From NCBI RefSeq assembly GCF_026236535.1, contig NZ_JAHTMW010000013.1, forward strand, positions 1 to 64,000: DNA of 64,000 nucleotides, given 5' to 3'. The translations under genes were made by a program, and so were the position numbers. Positions 34,927-43,254 of this stretch are shown here, piece after piece (position 1 is the first letter of the stretch; every line of letters starts with the position of its first letter). The stretch comes from Streptomyces sp. SKN60 (lineage in GTDB: Bacteria; Actinomycetota; Actinomycetes; Streptomycetales; Streptomycetaceae). The notes below the pieces were generated by a model. It was given only the letters and a program-made list of their open reading frames with translations. It did not search any database and was not told the DNA's origin.

Positions 34927-35853
34927 TCAGGCGAGAAGGGTCGCCCCGGCCGCCGGGGAGGTCGCCACGCGGGCCGTCCGGCAGGTGCCGGAGGCGATCA
35001 GCGCGGCGGCGACCGACTCGGCGGACTCCGGGTCCTTCACCAGGAACGCGGTCGTCGGGCCCGAGCCGGAGACCAGGGCCGCGAGCGCGCCCGCGTCCGT
35101 GCCAGCCGCGAGGGTGGCCGCCAGCGAGGGCCGCAGGGACAGCGCGGCCGGCTGGAGGTCGTTGGCGAGGGCGCCCGCGAGCGCGGTGGCGTCGCCGGCG
35201 CGCAGGGCGTCGAGGAGTACGGGCGAGGCGGCCGGCTCCGGCACGGCCACGCCCTCGCTGAGCCGGTCGAACTCGCCGTACACCGCCGGGGTCGACAGAC
35301 CGCCGTCGGCGACCGCGAAGACCCAGTGGAAGGCGCCGCCGGCAGCACCGCCGACCGGCAGCTCGGTCAGCCGCTCGCCGCGGCCGACGCCGAGCGCGGC
35401 GCCGCCGACCAGGCTGAACGGCACGTCGGAGCCCAGCTCGGCGCAGATGTCGAGGAGTTCGGCGCGCGGGGTGTTCAGGCCCCACAGCGCGTCGCAGGCG
35501 AGCAGCGCGCCCGCGCCGTCGGCGCTGCCGCCGGCCATGCCGCCGGCCACCGGGATGTCCTTGAGGATGTGCAGGTGCACGTCGGGCGAGATGCCGTGGC
35601 GGGCGGCGAGCAGTTCGGCGGCGCGCGCGGCCAGGTTGCTGCGGTCGAGCGGCACCTTGTCGGCGTCGGGGCCCTCGCACGTGATCGTCAGGGTCTCGGC
35701 GGGCGTCGCGGTGACCTCGTCGTACAGCGACACGGCGAGGAAGACGTTGGCCAGGTCGTGGAAGCCGTCGGGGCGGGCGCCGCCGACCGCGAGCTGGACG
35801 TTGACCTTGGCGGGCACCCGTACGGTCACGCTCGTGCTCGTGTTCACGCTCAT
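34927..35853 (-). CDS. ispE: 4-diphosphocytidyl-2-C-methyl-D-erythritol kinase
   Basis: 308 residues. GHMP kinase of the MEP pathway: VRVPAKVNVQLAVGGARPDGFHDLANVFLAV (substrate and Lys/Asp region) and the ATP loop IPVAGGMAGGSADGAGALL are conserved. It phosphorylates CDP-ME at the 2-hydroxyl to make isoprenoid precursors. The start overlaps the rsmA stop by 4 nt (ATGA), so it is coupled. The same order tatD-rpfB-ksgA-ispE is known in Mycobacterium tuberculosis. Confidence 0.96.
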   Translation of the reverse strand: MSVNTSTSVTVRVPAKVNVQLAVGGARPDGFHDLANVFLAVSLYDEVTATPAETLTITCEGPDADKVPLDRSNLAARAAELLAARHGISPDVHLHILKDIPVAGGMAGGSADGAGALLACDALWGLNTPRAELLDICAELGSDVPFSLVGGAALGVGRGERLTELPVGGAAGGAFHWVFAVADGGLSTPAVYGEFDRLSEGVAVPEPAASPVLLDALRAGDATALAGALANDLQPAALSLRPSLAATLAAGTDAGALAALVSGSGPTTAFLVKDPESAESVAAALIASGTCRTARVATSPAAGATLLA

Positions 35854-36737
35854 GCCGTGGCCTCCGGCTTGTTCTCGGCGATCCGGGCGAACTCCTCGAC
35901 CGTCAGCGCCTCGCCCCGCGCCTGCGGCGAGATCCCGGCCTTCACCAGGGCCTCCTCGGCCGCGGCCGGCGAACCCGCCCAGCCCGCGAGCGCGGCCCGC
36001 AGGGTCTTGCGGCGCTGCGCGAAGGCCGCGTCGACGACCGCGAAGACCTCGGCCTTGGCGGCGGTCGTGGCGATCGGCTCCGTGCGCCGGACGAGCGAGA
36101 CCAGGCCGGAGTCGACGTTCGGCGCGGGCCAGAACACGTTGCGGCCGATGGCGCCGGCCCGCTTGACCTCCGCGTACCAGTTCGCCTTCACGGAGGGGAC
36201 CCCGTACACCTTGTTGCCGGGGCGCGCCGCCAGCCGGTCGGCGACCTCCGCCTGCACCATCACGAGGGTCCGCTCGATGGTCGGGAAGCGGTCCAGCATG
36301 TGCAGGAGGACGGGCACGGCCACGTTGTACGGCAGGTTCGCCACGAGCGCGGTCGGCGCCGGGCCCGGCAGCTCCTGCACGTGCATGGCGTCCGAGTGGA
36401 CCAGCGCGAACCGGTCCTTCTTCCCCGGCATCCGCGCGGCGATCGTCGCCGGCAGCGCCGCGGCCAGGATGTCGTCGATCTCGACCGCCGTCACCCGGTC
36501 CGCCGCCTCGAGCAGCGCCAGGGTCAACGACCCGAGCCCGGGCCCCACCTCGACGACCACGTCGTCCGGCCGCACCTCGGCCGTCCGGACGATGCGCCGC
36601 ACGGTGTTGGCGTCGATGACGAAGTTCTGGCCCTTCTGCTTCGTGGGCCGCACGCCGAGTGCGGCGGCCAGCTCACGAATGTCGGCGGGGCCGAGGAGGG
36701 CGGAGTCGGGGCTGTCGGGGCCGGTGGTGGTGCTCAC
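35850..36737 (-). CDS. rsmA: 16S rRNA (adenine1518/1519-N6)-dimethyltransferase
   Basis: 295 residues, GTG at 36737. Signatures: KQKGQNFVIDANTVRRIV, SAM motif VVEVGPGLGSLTLALLE, VEIDD, and the catalytic NLPYN (VANLPYNVAVPVLLH). It dimethylates two adenines in helix 45 of 16S rRNA; loss gives kasugamycin resistance in other bacteria. It lies between rpfB and ispE. A TACGCT hexamer ends 6 nt before the GTG and no Shine-Dalgarno is seen, so a leaderless start from its own promoter is possible in addition to readthrough from rpfB. A 15-bp perfect palindrome overlaps that promoter. Confidence 0.96.
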   Translation of the reverse strand: MSTTTGPDSPDSALLGPADIRELAAALGVRPTKQKGQNFVIDANTVRRIVRTAEVRPDDVVVEVGPGLGSLTLALLEAADRVTAVEIDDILAAALPATIAARMPGKKDRFALVHSDAMHVQELPGPAPTALVANLPYNVAVPVLLHMLDRFPTIERTLVMVQAEVADRLAARPGNKVYGVPSVKANWYAEVKRAGAIGRNVFWPAPNVDSGLVSLVRRTEPIATTAAKAEVFAVVDAAFAQRRKTLRAALAGWAGSPAAAEEALVKAGISPQARGEALTVEEFARIAENKPEATA

Positions 36738-36743
36738 CGGTAC

Positions 36744-36759
36744 AGCGTAGGGCCTACGC
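36744..36759. promoter_or_regulatory. rsmA -10 and palindrome
   Basis: TACGCT (minus strand, 36749-36744) lies inside the perfect palindrome GCGTAGG-G-CCTACGC (36745-36759), 6 nt before the rsmA GTG. A bound protein would cover the promoter. Confidence 0.4.
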
Positions 36760-36800
36760 GGGGTGGGAACGGCCGGGGCCGGGCCCGGGCTCCCCGGGGC

Positions 36801-37967
36801 CTACTGGTGCAGCCGCCGCCCGCAGTGCGGCCACGGGCTCGCGCCCCGCTGCACGTACAGCTTCTTCGCGCGGAAGGTCTGTTCCGCCGCCGGGGCGTTC
36901 TGGGCGACGCCGGTGCCGCCGAGGGCGCGCCAGGTGCCGGGGTCGAACTGGTAGAGGCCGCCGTAGGTGCCGGAGGGGTCGACGGCGGTGGGGCGGCCGC
37001 CGGACTCGCAGGCGGCGAGGGCGCCCCAGTTCAGGCCGTCGGCGCCGGAGACCGAGGTGGGCAGGGGGCGGGTGCCGACCCGGACGCGCTGGGAGACCGG
37101 CTCGCGGACGGTCTCCTCGCCCATGCGGCGCGGCCGCTGCCGGACCCCGTTGACGGTCCGCAGGGCGTACGTGACGCGGCGCACGCCCGGCACGCCCTGG
37201 CGTTCGACCAGCTCGGTGCCGGCGAAGAGCTCCGGGTCGCGGGTCCGCTCGACGGCGAATGGCACCGGCTCCTCGCGGATCTCCTGGGTGCCGGTGATCC
37301 GCAGCACGGCGACGGTCTGCCCGTCGCGCGGGAAGGAGTCGAGCGGCACCGAGGTGGTGTCCTGCCCGGCGAGCGCGATCCCGGCCTCCTCGGCGGCCTC
37401 CCGGACGGTGGCCGCGTTGGTGCGCACGGTCCGCTCCCGCCCGTCCGCCAGGAAGGTGACGGCCCGCTCGGTGCGCACGTCGAGCGCGAGGCCCTGCCGG
37501 GAGATCGGCGCCGACCGGGACACCGACAGATACGCGCCCTCCGCCCGCACCCCGAGCTGCCGCAGCGCGCCGTCGACCGTGCGGGCGGTGGTCCACACCT
37601 GGCGGCGCCGGCCGTCGAGGGTGAGGGAGACCGGGCGCCCGTAGCGGACGGCGATCTCGTCGCCGCTGCCCAGGGCGGTGCCGGGGGCGGGCGCGACGAT
37701 GTCGTGCGCGCCGACCACGAGGCCCTCGTCGGCGAGCAGCTCCTCGACGTCGTCGGCGAAGGTGTGCAGGGTGCGCGGGACCCCGTCGACGGAGACCTTC
37801 ACGGCCTTGTCGTCGGCGACGAAGGCGCTGGTGCCGCCGGCGAGGAAGGCGACGACGAGGGCCTGCGGGACGATCCGCCGCAGCCCTTCGGCGGCGGGCG
37901 GGCTCGCCTTGCGGCGCCGGGCGGCCCGGCGAGCCCCGGATCCCCCGGAACGGTGCGAAGTGCTCAC
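36801..37967 (-). CDS. rpfB: Resuscitation-promoting factor B-type muralytic enzyme
   Basis: 388 residues, GTG at 37967. A basic tail and a signal-anchor (~32-50, IVPQALVVAFLAGGTSAFVA) are followed by three DUF348 repeats (e.g. VKVSVDGVPRTLHTFADDVEELLADEGL). A G5 domain comes next (~220-300, EEPVPFAVERTRDPELFAGTELVERQG). Last is the C-terminal Rpf/lysozyme-like domain (LNWGALAACESGGRPTAVDPSGTYGGLYQFDPGTWRALGG, read in pieces), whose catalytic Glu is in ACESGG. It cleaves peptidoglycan during spore germination and outgrowth. The promoter is TTGGAG-18 bp-TAGGGT only ~10 nt from the GTG, so there is no room for the long riboswitch leader known for some Streptomyces rpf genes. Confidence 0.94.
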   Translation of the reverse strand: MSTSHRSGGSGARRAARRRKASPPAAEGLRRIVPQALVVAFLAGGTSAFVADDKAVKVSVDGVPRTLHTFADDVEELLADEGLVVGAHDIVAPAPGTALGSGDEIAVRYGRPVSLTLDGRRRQVWTTARTVDGALRQLGVRAEGAYLSVSRSAPISRQGLALDVRTERAVTFLADGRERTVRTNAATVREAAEEAGIALAGQDTTSVPLDSFPRDGQTVAVLRITGTQEIREEPVPFAVERTRDPELFAGTELVERQGVPGVRRVTYALRTVNGVRQRPRRMGEETVREPVSQRVRVGTRPLPTSVSGADGLNWGALAACESGGRPTAVDPSGTYGGLYQFDPGTWRALGGTGVAQNAPAAEQTFRAKKLYVQRGASPWPHCGRRLHQ

Positions 37968-37976
37968 GAGGCCGGG

Positions 37977-38006
37977 ACCCTAGCCCCGCGCGCGGTCACT
38001 CTCCAA
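37977..38006 (-). promoter_or_regulatory. rpfB promoter, near-leaderless
   Basis: Minus strand: -35 TTGGAG (38006-38001), 18-bp spacer, -10 TAGGGT (37982-37977). The GTG is at 37967, 10 nt after the -10, and no Shine-Dalgarno is present. Confidence 0.6.
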
Positions 38007-38039
38007 AACCACCCGGCTGCGACACGTAACCGTTATGGA

Positions 38040-38909
38040 TCAGTAATCGAAGGCGCGGGCCGTGTTCACGGCGATCGCCCCGGCCAGCTCCTCCTCCGTG
38101 ATCCCGCGCACCGCCGCCATCGCCCGCACGGTCACCGGGATCAGATACGGGGCGTTGGGGCGGCCCCGGAAGGGTGCGGGGGTGAGGAAGGGGGCGTCGG
38201 TCTCGACGAGGACGAGCTCCAGCGGGGCGACGGCGAGGGCGTCGCGCAGCGGCTGGGCGTTCTTGAAGGTGACGTTGCCGGCGAAGGACATGTAGTAGCC
38301 CTTGGCGGCGCAGATCCCGGCCATCTCGGCGTCGCCGGAGTAGCAGTGGAAGACGGTCCGCTCGGGCGCGCCCTCCTCGTCGAGGACGCGGAGCACGTCG
38401 GCGTGGGCCTCGCGGTCGTGGATGACGAGCGTCTTGCCCCGCCGCTTGGCGATCTCGATGTGGGCGCGGAAGGACCGCTCCTGGGCGGCCATGCCCTCGG
38501 GACCCGTACGGAAGTAGTCCAGGCCCGTCTCGCCGACGCCGAGGACGTGCGGCAGGGCGGCGAGCCGGTCGATCTCGGTGAGGGCGTCGTCGAGGGCCGC
38601 GTCGCCGCCGGCCTCCCGCGCGCCCTGGCGGGACCACCCGTCGGGGTCGCCGAGGACGATCCGGGGCGCCTCGTTGGGGTGCAGGGCCACGGCCGCGTGC
38701 ACGTGCTCGTGCGCGGCGGCGGTCTCGGCGGCCCACTGCGAGCCCTTGATGTCGCAGCCCACCTGGACGACCGTGGTGACGCCGACGGCGGCGGCCTTGA
38801 CCAGGGCCTCCTCGACGGTGCCGGACTGCATGTCGAGGTGGGTGTGCGAGTCCGCGACCGGGACGGGCAGGGGCTCGGGCAGCGGCGGCGGGGCGTCCTT
38901 GGCACTCAT
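38040..38909 (-). CDS. tatD: TatD-family metal-dependent hydrolase (DNase)
   Basis: 289 residues. Metal-site motifs of the TatD amidohydrolase fold: DSHTHLDMQSG (HxH), GVGETGLDYFR (Glu), VIHDREAH (His), FHCYSGD (His) and VETDAPFLTPAP (Asp). The enzyme removes nucleotides from DNA ends; related proteins act as 3'-5' exonucleases or tRNA-linked hydrolases. It is the first gene of tatD-rpfB-rsmA-ispE. TACGAT ends 7 nt before the ATG and no Shine-Dalgarno is visible, so it is probably leaderless. About 70 bp separate it from rpfB, which has its own promoter. Confidence 0.93.
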   Translation of the reverse strand: MSAKDAPPPLPEPLPVPVADSHTHLDMQSGTVEEALVKAAAVGVTTVVQVGCDIKGSQWAAETAAAHEHVHAAVALHPNEAPRIVLGDPDGWSRQGAREAGGDAALDDALTEIDRLAALPHVLGVGETGLDYFRTGPEGMAAQERSFRAHIEIAKRRGKTLVIHDREAHADVLRVLDEEGAPERTVFHCYSGDAEMAGICAAKGYYMSFAGNVTFKNAQPLRDALAVAPLELVLVETDAPFLTPAPFRGRPNAPYLIPVTVRAMAAVRGITEEELAGAIAVNTARAFDY

Positions 38910-38916
38910 GGCCCCG

Positions 38917-38922
38917 ATCGTA
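38917..38922 (-). promoter_or_regulatory. -10 element TACGAT of tatD, leaderless candidate
   Basis: TACGAT (38922-38917) ends 7 nt before the ATG at 38909. The -35 is not clear. Confidence 0.4.
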
Positions 38923-38947
38923 CGAGGGCCATGAGTGCGAGGGCGAA

Positions 38948-39003
38948 GGATTACCGGCGGGACCGGCGCGGATTACCGGCGGGACCGGCGCGGATTACCG
39001 GCG
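38948..39003. repeat. 22-bp tandem repeats at the 3' end of the Zn-ribbon gene
   Basis: GGATTACCGGCGGGACCGGCGC occurs at 38948-38969 and 38970-38991, and a partial copy starts at 38992. The third copy contains the stop codon of the minus-strand gene (38995-38997), so the array seems to have grown from the gene's 3' end into the gap before tatD. Confidence 0.85.
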
Positions 39004-39429
39004 CGGCCTGCGGTGGAAGAGGTCGGAGAGGTGCCAGTGGTGCGGTACCGGCGGCGGCTCCTCGCCCGCGACGGGGACGGGGACGTCCTCCGTCAGCTCC
39101 TGGCCGATCGGCCCGGCGATGCCCACCGGCTTGGCCGGCTTGGCCCCCGGGCCGTGGTGCTCGGTCGCCGCGACCATGTCGAGCACCGAGGACACCCTGC
39201 CCGCACGCATGATGCGGACGACGTGGCTGTCGCAGTTCATGCAGGTCGGACGCGACAGCGGGGACGGGACCCGCTGGCCGTCGGCCTTGTAGACGACGTA
39301 CTCGTGACCGTGCTCGTCGGTGTGGTGCTCGATCTCGTACGCCTGCTCCCAGCCGTATCCGCACCTCATGCAGGCGAAGGCATACGCTTCGTGAGCGACG
39401 GGCGTTCCGGTGCCGGTGATCTCACTCAT
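38995..39429 (-). CDS. Small zinc-ribbon-like protein, unknown
   Basis: 144 residues, ATG at 39429 after GAGGAGCTGG. Two Cys pairs, CMRCGYGWEQ (~residue 20) and CMNCDSH (~63), are spaced as in a zinc ribbon that binds one metal. A His-rich region lies between them (EIEHHTDEHGHEYVVYKADGQ). The C-terminal part is Pro-rich and ends HLSDLFHRRPRR. It is widely seen in Streptomyces as a hypothetical protein next to tatD and rsmI. Possibly a nucleic-acid or protein adaptor. Its leader has a 7-bp hairpin directly before the ribosome site. Confidence 0.8.
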   Translation of the reverse strand: MSEITGTGTPVAHEAYAFACMRCGYGWEQAYEIEHHTDEHGHEYVVYKADGQRVPSPLSRPTCMNCDSHVVRIMRAGRVSSVLDMVAATEHHGPGAKPAKPVGIAGPIGQELTEDVPVPVAGEEPPPVPHHWHLSDLFHRRPRR

Positions 39430-39568
39430 TCCAGCTCCTCTCCACTGATCCAGTGGACGCCTTTTCCGGCCGGAACGCATCAGCGCCGGAAGAACCATGG
39501 ACGCTCTTTGGCGTTTCCTTGCCCAAAAGGCCTTCGAGCAGCCCCGTCACCGGGTTCCGCTTTGCCTT
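39430..39568 (-). promoter_or_regulatory. Leader with two hairpins between rsmI and Zn-ribbon gene
   Basis: Contains TCCACTG-ATC-CAGTGGA (39441-39457), a perfect hairpin ending about 4 nt before the GAGGAG site of the downstream gene, and a TTCCGGC/GCCGGAA stem (39464-39491). Both could affect readthrough from rsmI or translation of the Zn-ribbon gene. Confidence 0.45.
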
Positions 39569-40468
39569 TCAGATTAGTCCTTTACCGTTTCCAGAGCCCG
39601 GTCCCGCCGGGTCCTTTGCCACCCCGGCCGCGTTCTTTGCCGCCACGACGGCATCGAACACCTCGCGCTTGGGAAGCCCCGCCTCGGCGGCGACCGCCGC
39701 GATGGCCTCTTTGCGCCGCTCCCCCGCCTCCTCGCGCACCCGCACCCGGCGCACCAGCTCCTCGGCGTCGAGCTCGGCGGGCCCGGTCTCCGGGGCGCCC
39801 TCGACGACGACGGTGATCTCGCCGCGTACGCCCTCCTTCGCCCACTCCACCAGCTCGCCGAGCGGGCCACGCCTGACCTCCTCGTACGTCTTGGTCAGCT
39901 CCCGGCAGACGGCGGCGCGCCGGTCGGTGCCGAAGACCTCGGCCATCGCGGCGAGCGTGTCGTCGAGCCGGTGCGGGGCCTCGAAGTAGACGAGGGTGCG
40001 GCGCTCCTGCCCGACCTCGCGCAGCCGGGACAGGCGCTCGCCGGCCTTGCGGGGCAGGAAGCCCTCGAAGCAGAAGCGGTCCACGGGCAGCCCGGACAGG
40101 GCGAGCGCGGTGAGCACGGCGGAGGGGCCGGGCACGGCGGTGACCTTGATGTCCCGCTCGACGGCGGCGGCGACCAGGCGGTAGCCGGGGTCGGAGACCG
40201 AGGGCATCCCGGCGTCGGTGACGAGCAGCACGCGCGCGCCGCCCTCCAGGGCCTCCACCAGTTCGGGCGTACGGGCCGACTCGTTGCCCTCGAAGTAGGA
40301 AACCACCCGGCCCTGGGTGTGCACACCGAGCGCGCGGGTGAGTCCGCGCAGCCTGCGGGTGTCCTCGGCGGCCACGACGTCCGCCCGCTCCAGCTCGGTG
40401 GCGAGCCGCGGCGGGGCGTCCGCGATGTCGCCGATGGGGGTCCCTGCGAGTACCAGCGTTCCAGTCAC
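39569..40468 (-). CDS. rsmI: 16S rRNA (cytidine1402-2'-O)-methyltransferase
   Basis: 299 residues, GTG at 40468 (TGTLVLAGTPIGDIADAPPRL) with GAGGATG upstream. Tetrapyrrole-methylase fold signatures of the YraL/RsmI family: AGTPIGDIADAPPR, DVVAAEDTRRL, LVTDAGMPSVSDPG and FCFEGFLPRKAGER. It 2'-O-methylates C1402 in the ribosomal P site. It is divergent from pmt with a 60-bp gap. The C-terminal helical part (EERRKEAIAAVAAEAGLPKREVFDAVV pattern) is normal. Confidence 0.95.
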   Translation of the reverse strand: MTGTLVLAGTPIGDIADAPPRLATELERADVVAAEDTRRLRGLTRALGVHTQGRVVSYFEGNESARTPELVEALEGGARVLLVTDAGMPSVSDPGYRLVAAAVERDIKVTAVPGPSAVLTALALSGLPVDRFCFEGFLPRKAGERLSRLREVGQERRTLVYFEAPHRLDDTLAAMAEVFGTDRRAAVCRELTKTYEEVRRGPLGELVEWAKEGVRGEITVVVEGAPETGPAELDAEELVRRVRVREEAGERRKEAIAAVAAEAGLPKREVFDAVVAAKNAAGVAKDPAGPGSGNGKGLI

Positions 40469-40516
40469 AGGAGCATCCTCCCAGCCCGGACAGGCGACGC
40501 GCACAGGCGCGTTCCC

Positions 40517-40522
40517 TACGAT
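40517..40522 (+). promoter_or_regulatory. -10 element TACGAT of pmt, leaderless candidate
   Basis: TACGAT ends 6 nt before the GTG at 40529. No Shine-Dalgarno is present, which supports GTG 40529 as the start. Confidence 0.45.
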
Positions 40523-40528
40523 GGCGCG

Positions 40529-42355
40529 GTGACCAGAACCGCACCCGAGGCCCTGGAGGGTCAGCAGCCCATGGATCCCATGGACCCCACGGCTCACGTG
40601 GACCCCACGGCCCCCGTGGATCCCGCGGCTTCCATGGCCCCCGCCGCGGCGGAGTCCTCCGAGTGGCTGCGCAGGCTGCGGCGCTTCGGTTACCGGCCCG
40701 ACCCGACGGCCTCCCTCTCCATCGGGCTGCGGGAGCGGCTCGTACCGCCGTACACCCGGCCCTCGCCGCGCCTGTGGTCGCTGTTCGGCATCGGCCCCAA
40801 GGCCGCCCACCAGCTGTGGCGGATCGCCGCCTGGGCCGGTCCGCTGCTCGTCGCGCTGGTGGCGGGCCTGCTGCGGTTCTGGAACCTGGGCCGGCCGAAC
40901 GCGGTGATATTCGACGAGACGTACTACGCCAAGGACTCCTGGGCCCTGATCAACCAGGGGTACGAGGGGGCGTGGCCGAAGGACATCGACAAGACGATCC
41001 TGGCGAACCCGGACTCGGTGCTCGTCCCGACGGATCCCGGCTATGTGGTCCATCCGCCGGTCGGCAAATGGGTCATCGGGATCGGCGAGAAGATCTTCGG
41101 CTTCGAGCCCTTCGGCTGGCGCTTCATGGTGGCGCTGCTCGGCACCCTGTCGGTGCTGATGCTGTGCCGGATCGGCCGGCGGCTTTTCCGCTCGACGTTC
41201 CTGGGCTGTCTGGCGGGTCTGCTGCTCGCGGTGGACGGCCTGCACTTCGTGATGAGCCGCACGGCGCTGCTCGACCAGGTGCTGATGTTCTTCGTGCTCG
41301 CCGCCTTCGGCTGCCTGGTGATCGACCGGGACCGGGCGCGGGCCCGGCTGGCCGGGGCGCTGCCGGTGGACTCCGACGGGGGTGCGGGCGTGCTGCGGCC
41401 GGACGCGGAGGTCGCGGAGGGCCTGGGGCTCGGCTGGCGGCCGTGGCGGCTCGCGGCGGGCGTGATGCTGGGCCTGGCCGCAGGCACCAAGTGGAACGGG
41501 CTTTACATCATGGCCGCGTTCGGCCTGATGACGGTGTTGTGGGACATCGGCGCGCGGCGCACGGCGGGCGCGGTCCGGCCGTACGCGGCGGTGGCCCGGC
41601 GGGACCTCGTGCCGGCCTTCGTCTCGGTCGTGCCGGTGGCCGTCGCCACGTATCTGGTCTCCTGGTCGGGCTGGATCTTCACCGACAAGGGCTACTTCCG
41701 GAACTGGGCCGCCGAGCAGGACAAGCTCGGCGGCGGCGGGACGTGGGGCTGGCTGCCGGAGTGGCTGCGCAGCCTGTGGCACTACGAGACCGAGGTCTAC
41801 AAGTTCCACGTGGGCCTGAGCTCGCCGCACACCTACGAGTCCAACCCGTGGAGCTGGCTGGTCCTCGGCCGCCCGGTCTCCTACTTCTACGAGTCCCCCG
41901 CCCCCGGCACCGCCGGCTGCCCGGTCGACGCCCAGGAGAAGTGCGCCCAGGAGGTCCTCGCCCTCGGCACCCCGCTCCTGTGGTGGGCGGCCTGCTTCGC
42001 GCTCCTGTACATCCTGTGGCGCTGGGCCTTCCGCCGCGACTGGCGCGCGGGCGCGATCGCCTGCGGCGTCCTGGCCGGCTGGGCGCCCTGGCTGCTCTAT
42101 CAGGAACGCACCATTTTCCTTTTCTACGCGGTGGTGTTCGTCCCCTTCCTGTGCCTCGCGGTGGCGATGATGCTCGGGGCGATCGTGGGCCCGGCGGGCT
42201 CCTCGGAAAGGCGCCGCACTTTCGGTGCGGTGGCGGCGGGGGTGCTCGTTCTGCTCATCGTCTGGAATTTCATCTATTTCTGGCCGCTGTACACCGGGAC
42301 GGCGATTCCGATGGAGCAGTGGCGGAACAGGATGTGGCTGGACACCTGGGTGTAG
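40529..42355 (+). CDS. pmt: Protein O-mannosyltransferase
   Basis: 608 residues from GTG 40529; ATG 40571 is an alternative. After a ~45-residue tail with DPxxxVDPTAPVDPAA repeats come about ten membrane spans. The PMT hallmark is seen: LLRFWNLGRPNAVIFDETYYAKD, where the DE pair is catalytic. Further motifs are HPPVGKWVIGIGE, MSRTALLDQVLMFF and the C-terminal WNFIYFWPLYTG. Actinobacterial Pmt moves mannose from polyprenyl-P-mannose to Ser/Thr of secreted proteins at the outer face of the membrane. In S. coelicolor it is needed for phage phiC31 infection. Likely clients in this window are the LAETG protein and the lipoprotein. It is divergent from rsmI. Confidence 0.94.
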   Translation: MTRTAPEALEGQQPMDPMDPTAHVDPTAPVDPAASMAPAAAESSEWLRRLRRFGYRPDPTASLSIGLRERLVPPYTRPSPRLWSLFGIGPKAAHQLWRIAAWAGPLLVALVAGLLRFWNLGRPNAVIFDETYYAKDSWALINQGYEGAWPKDIDKTILANPDSVLVPTDPGYVVHPPVGKWVIGIGEKIFGFEPFGWRFMVALLGTLSVLMLCRIGRRLFRSTFLGCLAGLLLAVDGLHFVMSRTALLDQVLMFFVLAAFGCLVIDRDRARARLAGALPVDSDGGAGVLRPDAEVAEGLGLGWRPWRLAAGVMLGLAAGTKWNGLYIMAAFGLMTVLWDIGARRTAGAVRPYAAVARRDLVPAFVSVVPVAVATYLVSWSGWIFTDKGYFRNWAAEQDKLGGGGTWGWLPEWLRSLWHYETEVYKFHVGLSSPHTYESNPWSWLVLGRPVSYFYESPAPGTAGCPVDAQEKCAQEVLALGTPLLWWAACFALLYILWRWAFRRDWRAGAIACGVLAGWAPWLLYQERTIFLFYAVVFVPFLCLAVAMMLGAIVGPAGSSERRRTFGAVAAGVLVLLIVWNFIYFWPLYTGTAIPMEQWRNRMWLDTWV

Positions 42356-42362
42356 GGAGCCC

Positions 42363-43067
42363 CTACGGGGCTTCCTCGCCCAGCGGGGTGAGGCAGAGGG
42401 TGAAGCCGCTGCGGCCGGTCTCGGAGTACTCGGCGTAGCGGGTCAGGTCGCAGTGGTCGTAGCCGCTGTCGTGGCGCTCCGCGACCCGGAAGTCGGCCTC
42501 CGCGGAGGAGCAGTCGACGACCACGACGTTCGGGAACATCTCGCTGCCCTTGTTGTGGACGCAGGAGCCGACGTCGGCGGTGCTGGCGGCGTCTCCGAAG
42601 GCGAACGCCAGCACGCCGACGATGGCGAACGGCAGCAGGACGCCGAGCGCCTCGACGCGGCGGACGATCGGGCGGCCGGGGTCCGCCGGGGGACACACGC
42701 CGCCGGAGGGCGGGTTCAGGCGGCCGAGACGGATCCGCTGGACGAGATTGAGCGCCAGAACGACGAACGTGTAGAAGAACGAGGCGGGTCCCCACCAGCC
42801 CTGGTAGAGCGTCCGGGCCGTCATCTGCCGGTGCAGGGCGATCCCGCAGTTCCGGCAGAGCGTCTGGCGGCACTTGAAGCTCCGCATGAGGAGCACGATG
42901 CCCTGGTGGGCACGGACCGTGGTGCGCAGGGCGGGCCGGGCGCCGCAGATCTGGCAGCCGTCGACGGCGAGTTCGGGAACGGCGGGCTCGGAAGAAGCCG
43001 GCGTGGGCTCGGAAGAAGCCGGCGTCGGCTCGGTGGGACCGGCAGGCTTGGACAGCGGTGTGGACAT
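42363..43067 (-). CDS. Membrane protein with N-terminal Cys-rich (zinc-ribbon/B-box-like) domain
   Basis: 234 residues, ATG at 43067 after GGGGGG. After a short repeat (EPTPASSEPTPASSEP) come Cys/His residues arranged C-x2-C (DGCQICG), then SFKCRQTLCRNCGIALHRQ, which may bind two metals. Two membrane spans follow (~95-115, ASFFYTFVVLALNLV; ~140-160, LGVLLPFAIVGVLAFAF). The C-terminal outer part has three or four Cys (GSCVHN, VDCSSA, DHCDLT, LCLTPLG). This Cys-rich head plus two-span layout recurs in Streptomyces proteins of unknown role. Its stop is 7 bp from the convergent pmt stop. Confidence 0.75.
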   Translation of the reverse strand: MSTPLSKPAGPTEPTPASSEPTPASSEPAVPELAVDGCQICGARPALRTTVRAHQGIVLLMRSFKCRQTLCRNCGIALHRQMTARTLYQGWWGPASFFYTFVVLALNLVQRIRLGRLNPPSGGVCPPADPGRPIVRRVEALGVLLPFAIVGVLAFAFGDAASTADVGSCVHNKGSEMFPNVVVVDCSSAEADFRVAERHDSGYDHCDLTRYAEYSETGRSGFTLCLTPLGEEAP

Positions 43068-43254
43068 GGTGAATTCCCCCCCGGGAAACAGAAAGAGTGG
43101 TACGCGAGAGGCTGAAGAGTACGGCCCCGCACCGACAGACGGTCGGCCGAGCGGATCGCTATCCGGTAACAACCGTCCCGGCTCTCACTCCTGACACCAC
43201 AGGCGAAGATTAGGCTCCCCGCTGGGGCCATACCTGGGGGAGGGAGGCGCAGTC

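Noticed and set aside
43166..43200. ECF sigma-E type promoter before the PBP gene
   Set aside because: AAC-like words are present, but the spacing to a TC-type -10 does not fit; not supported.
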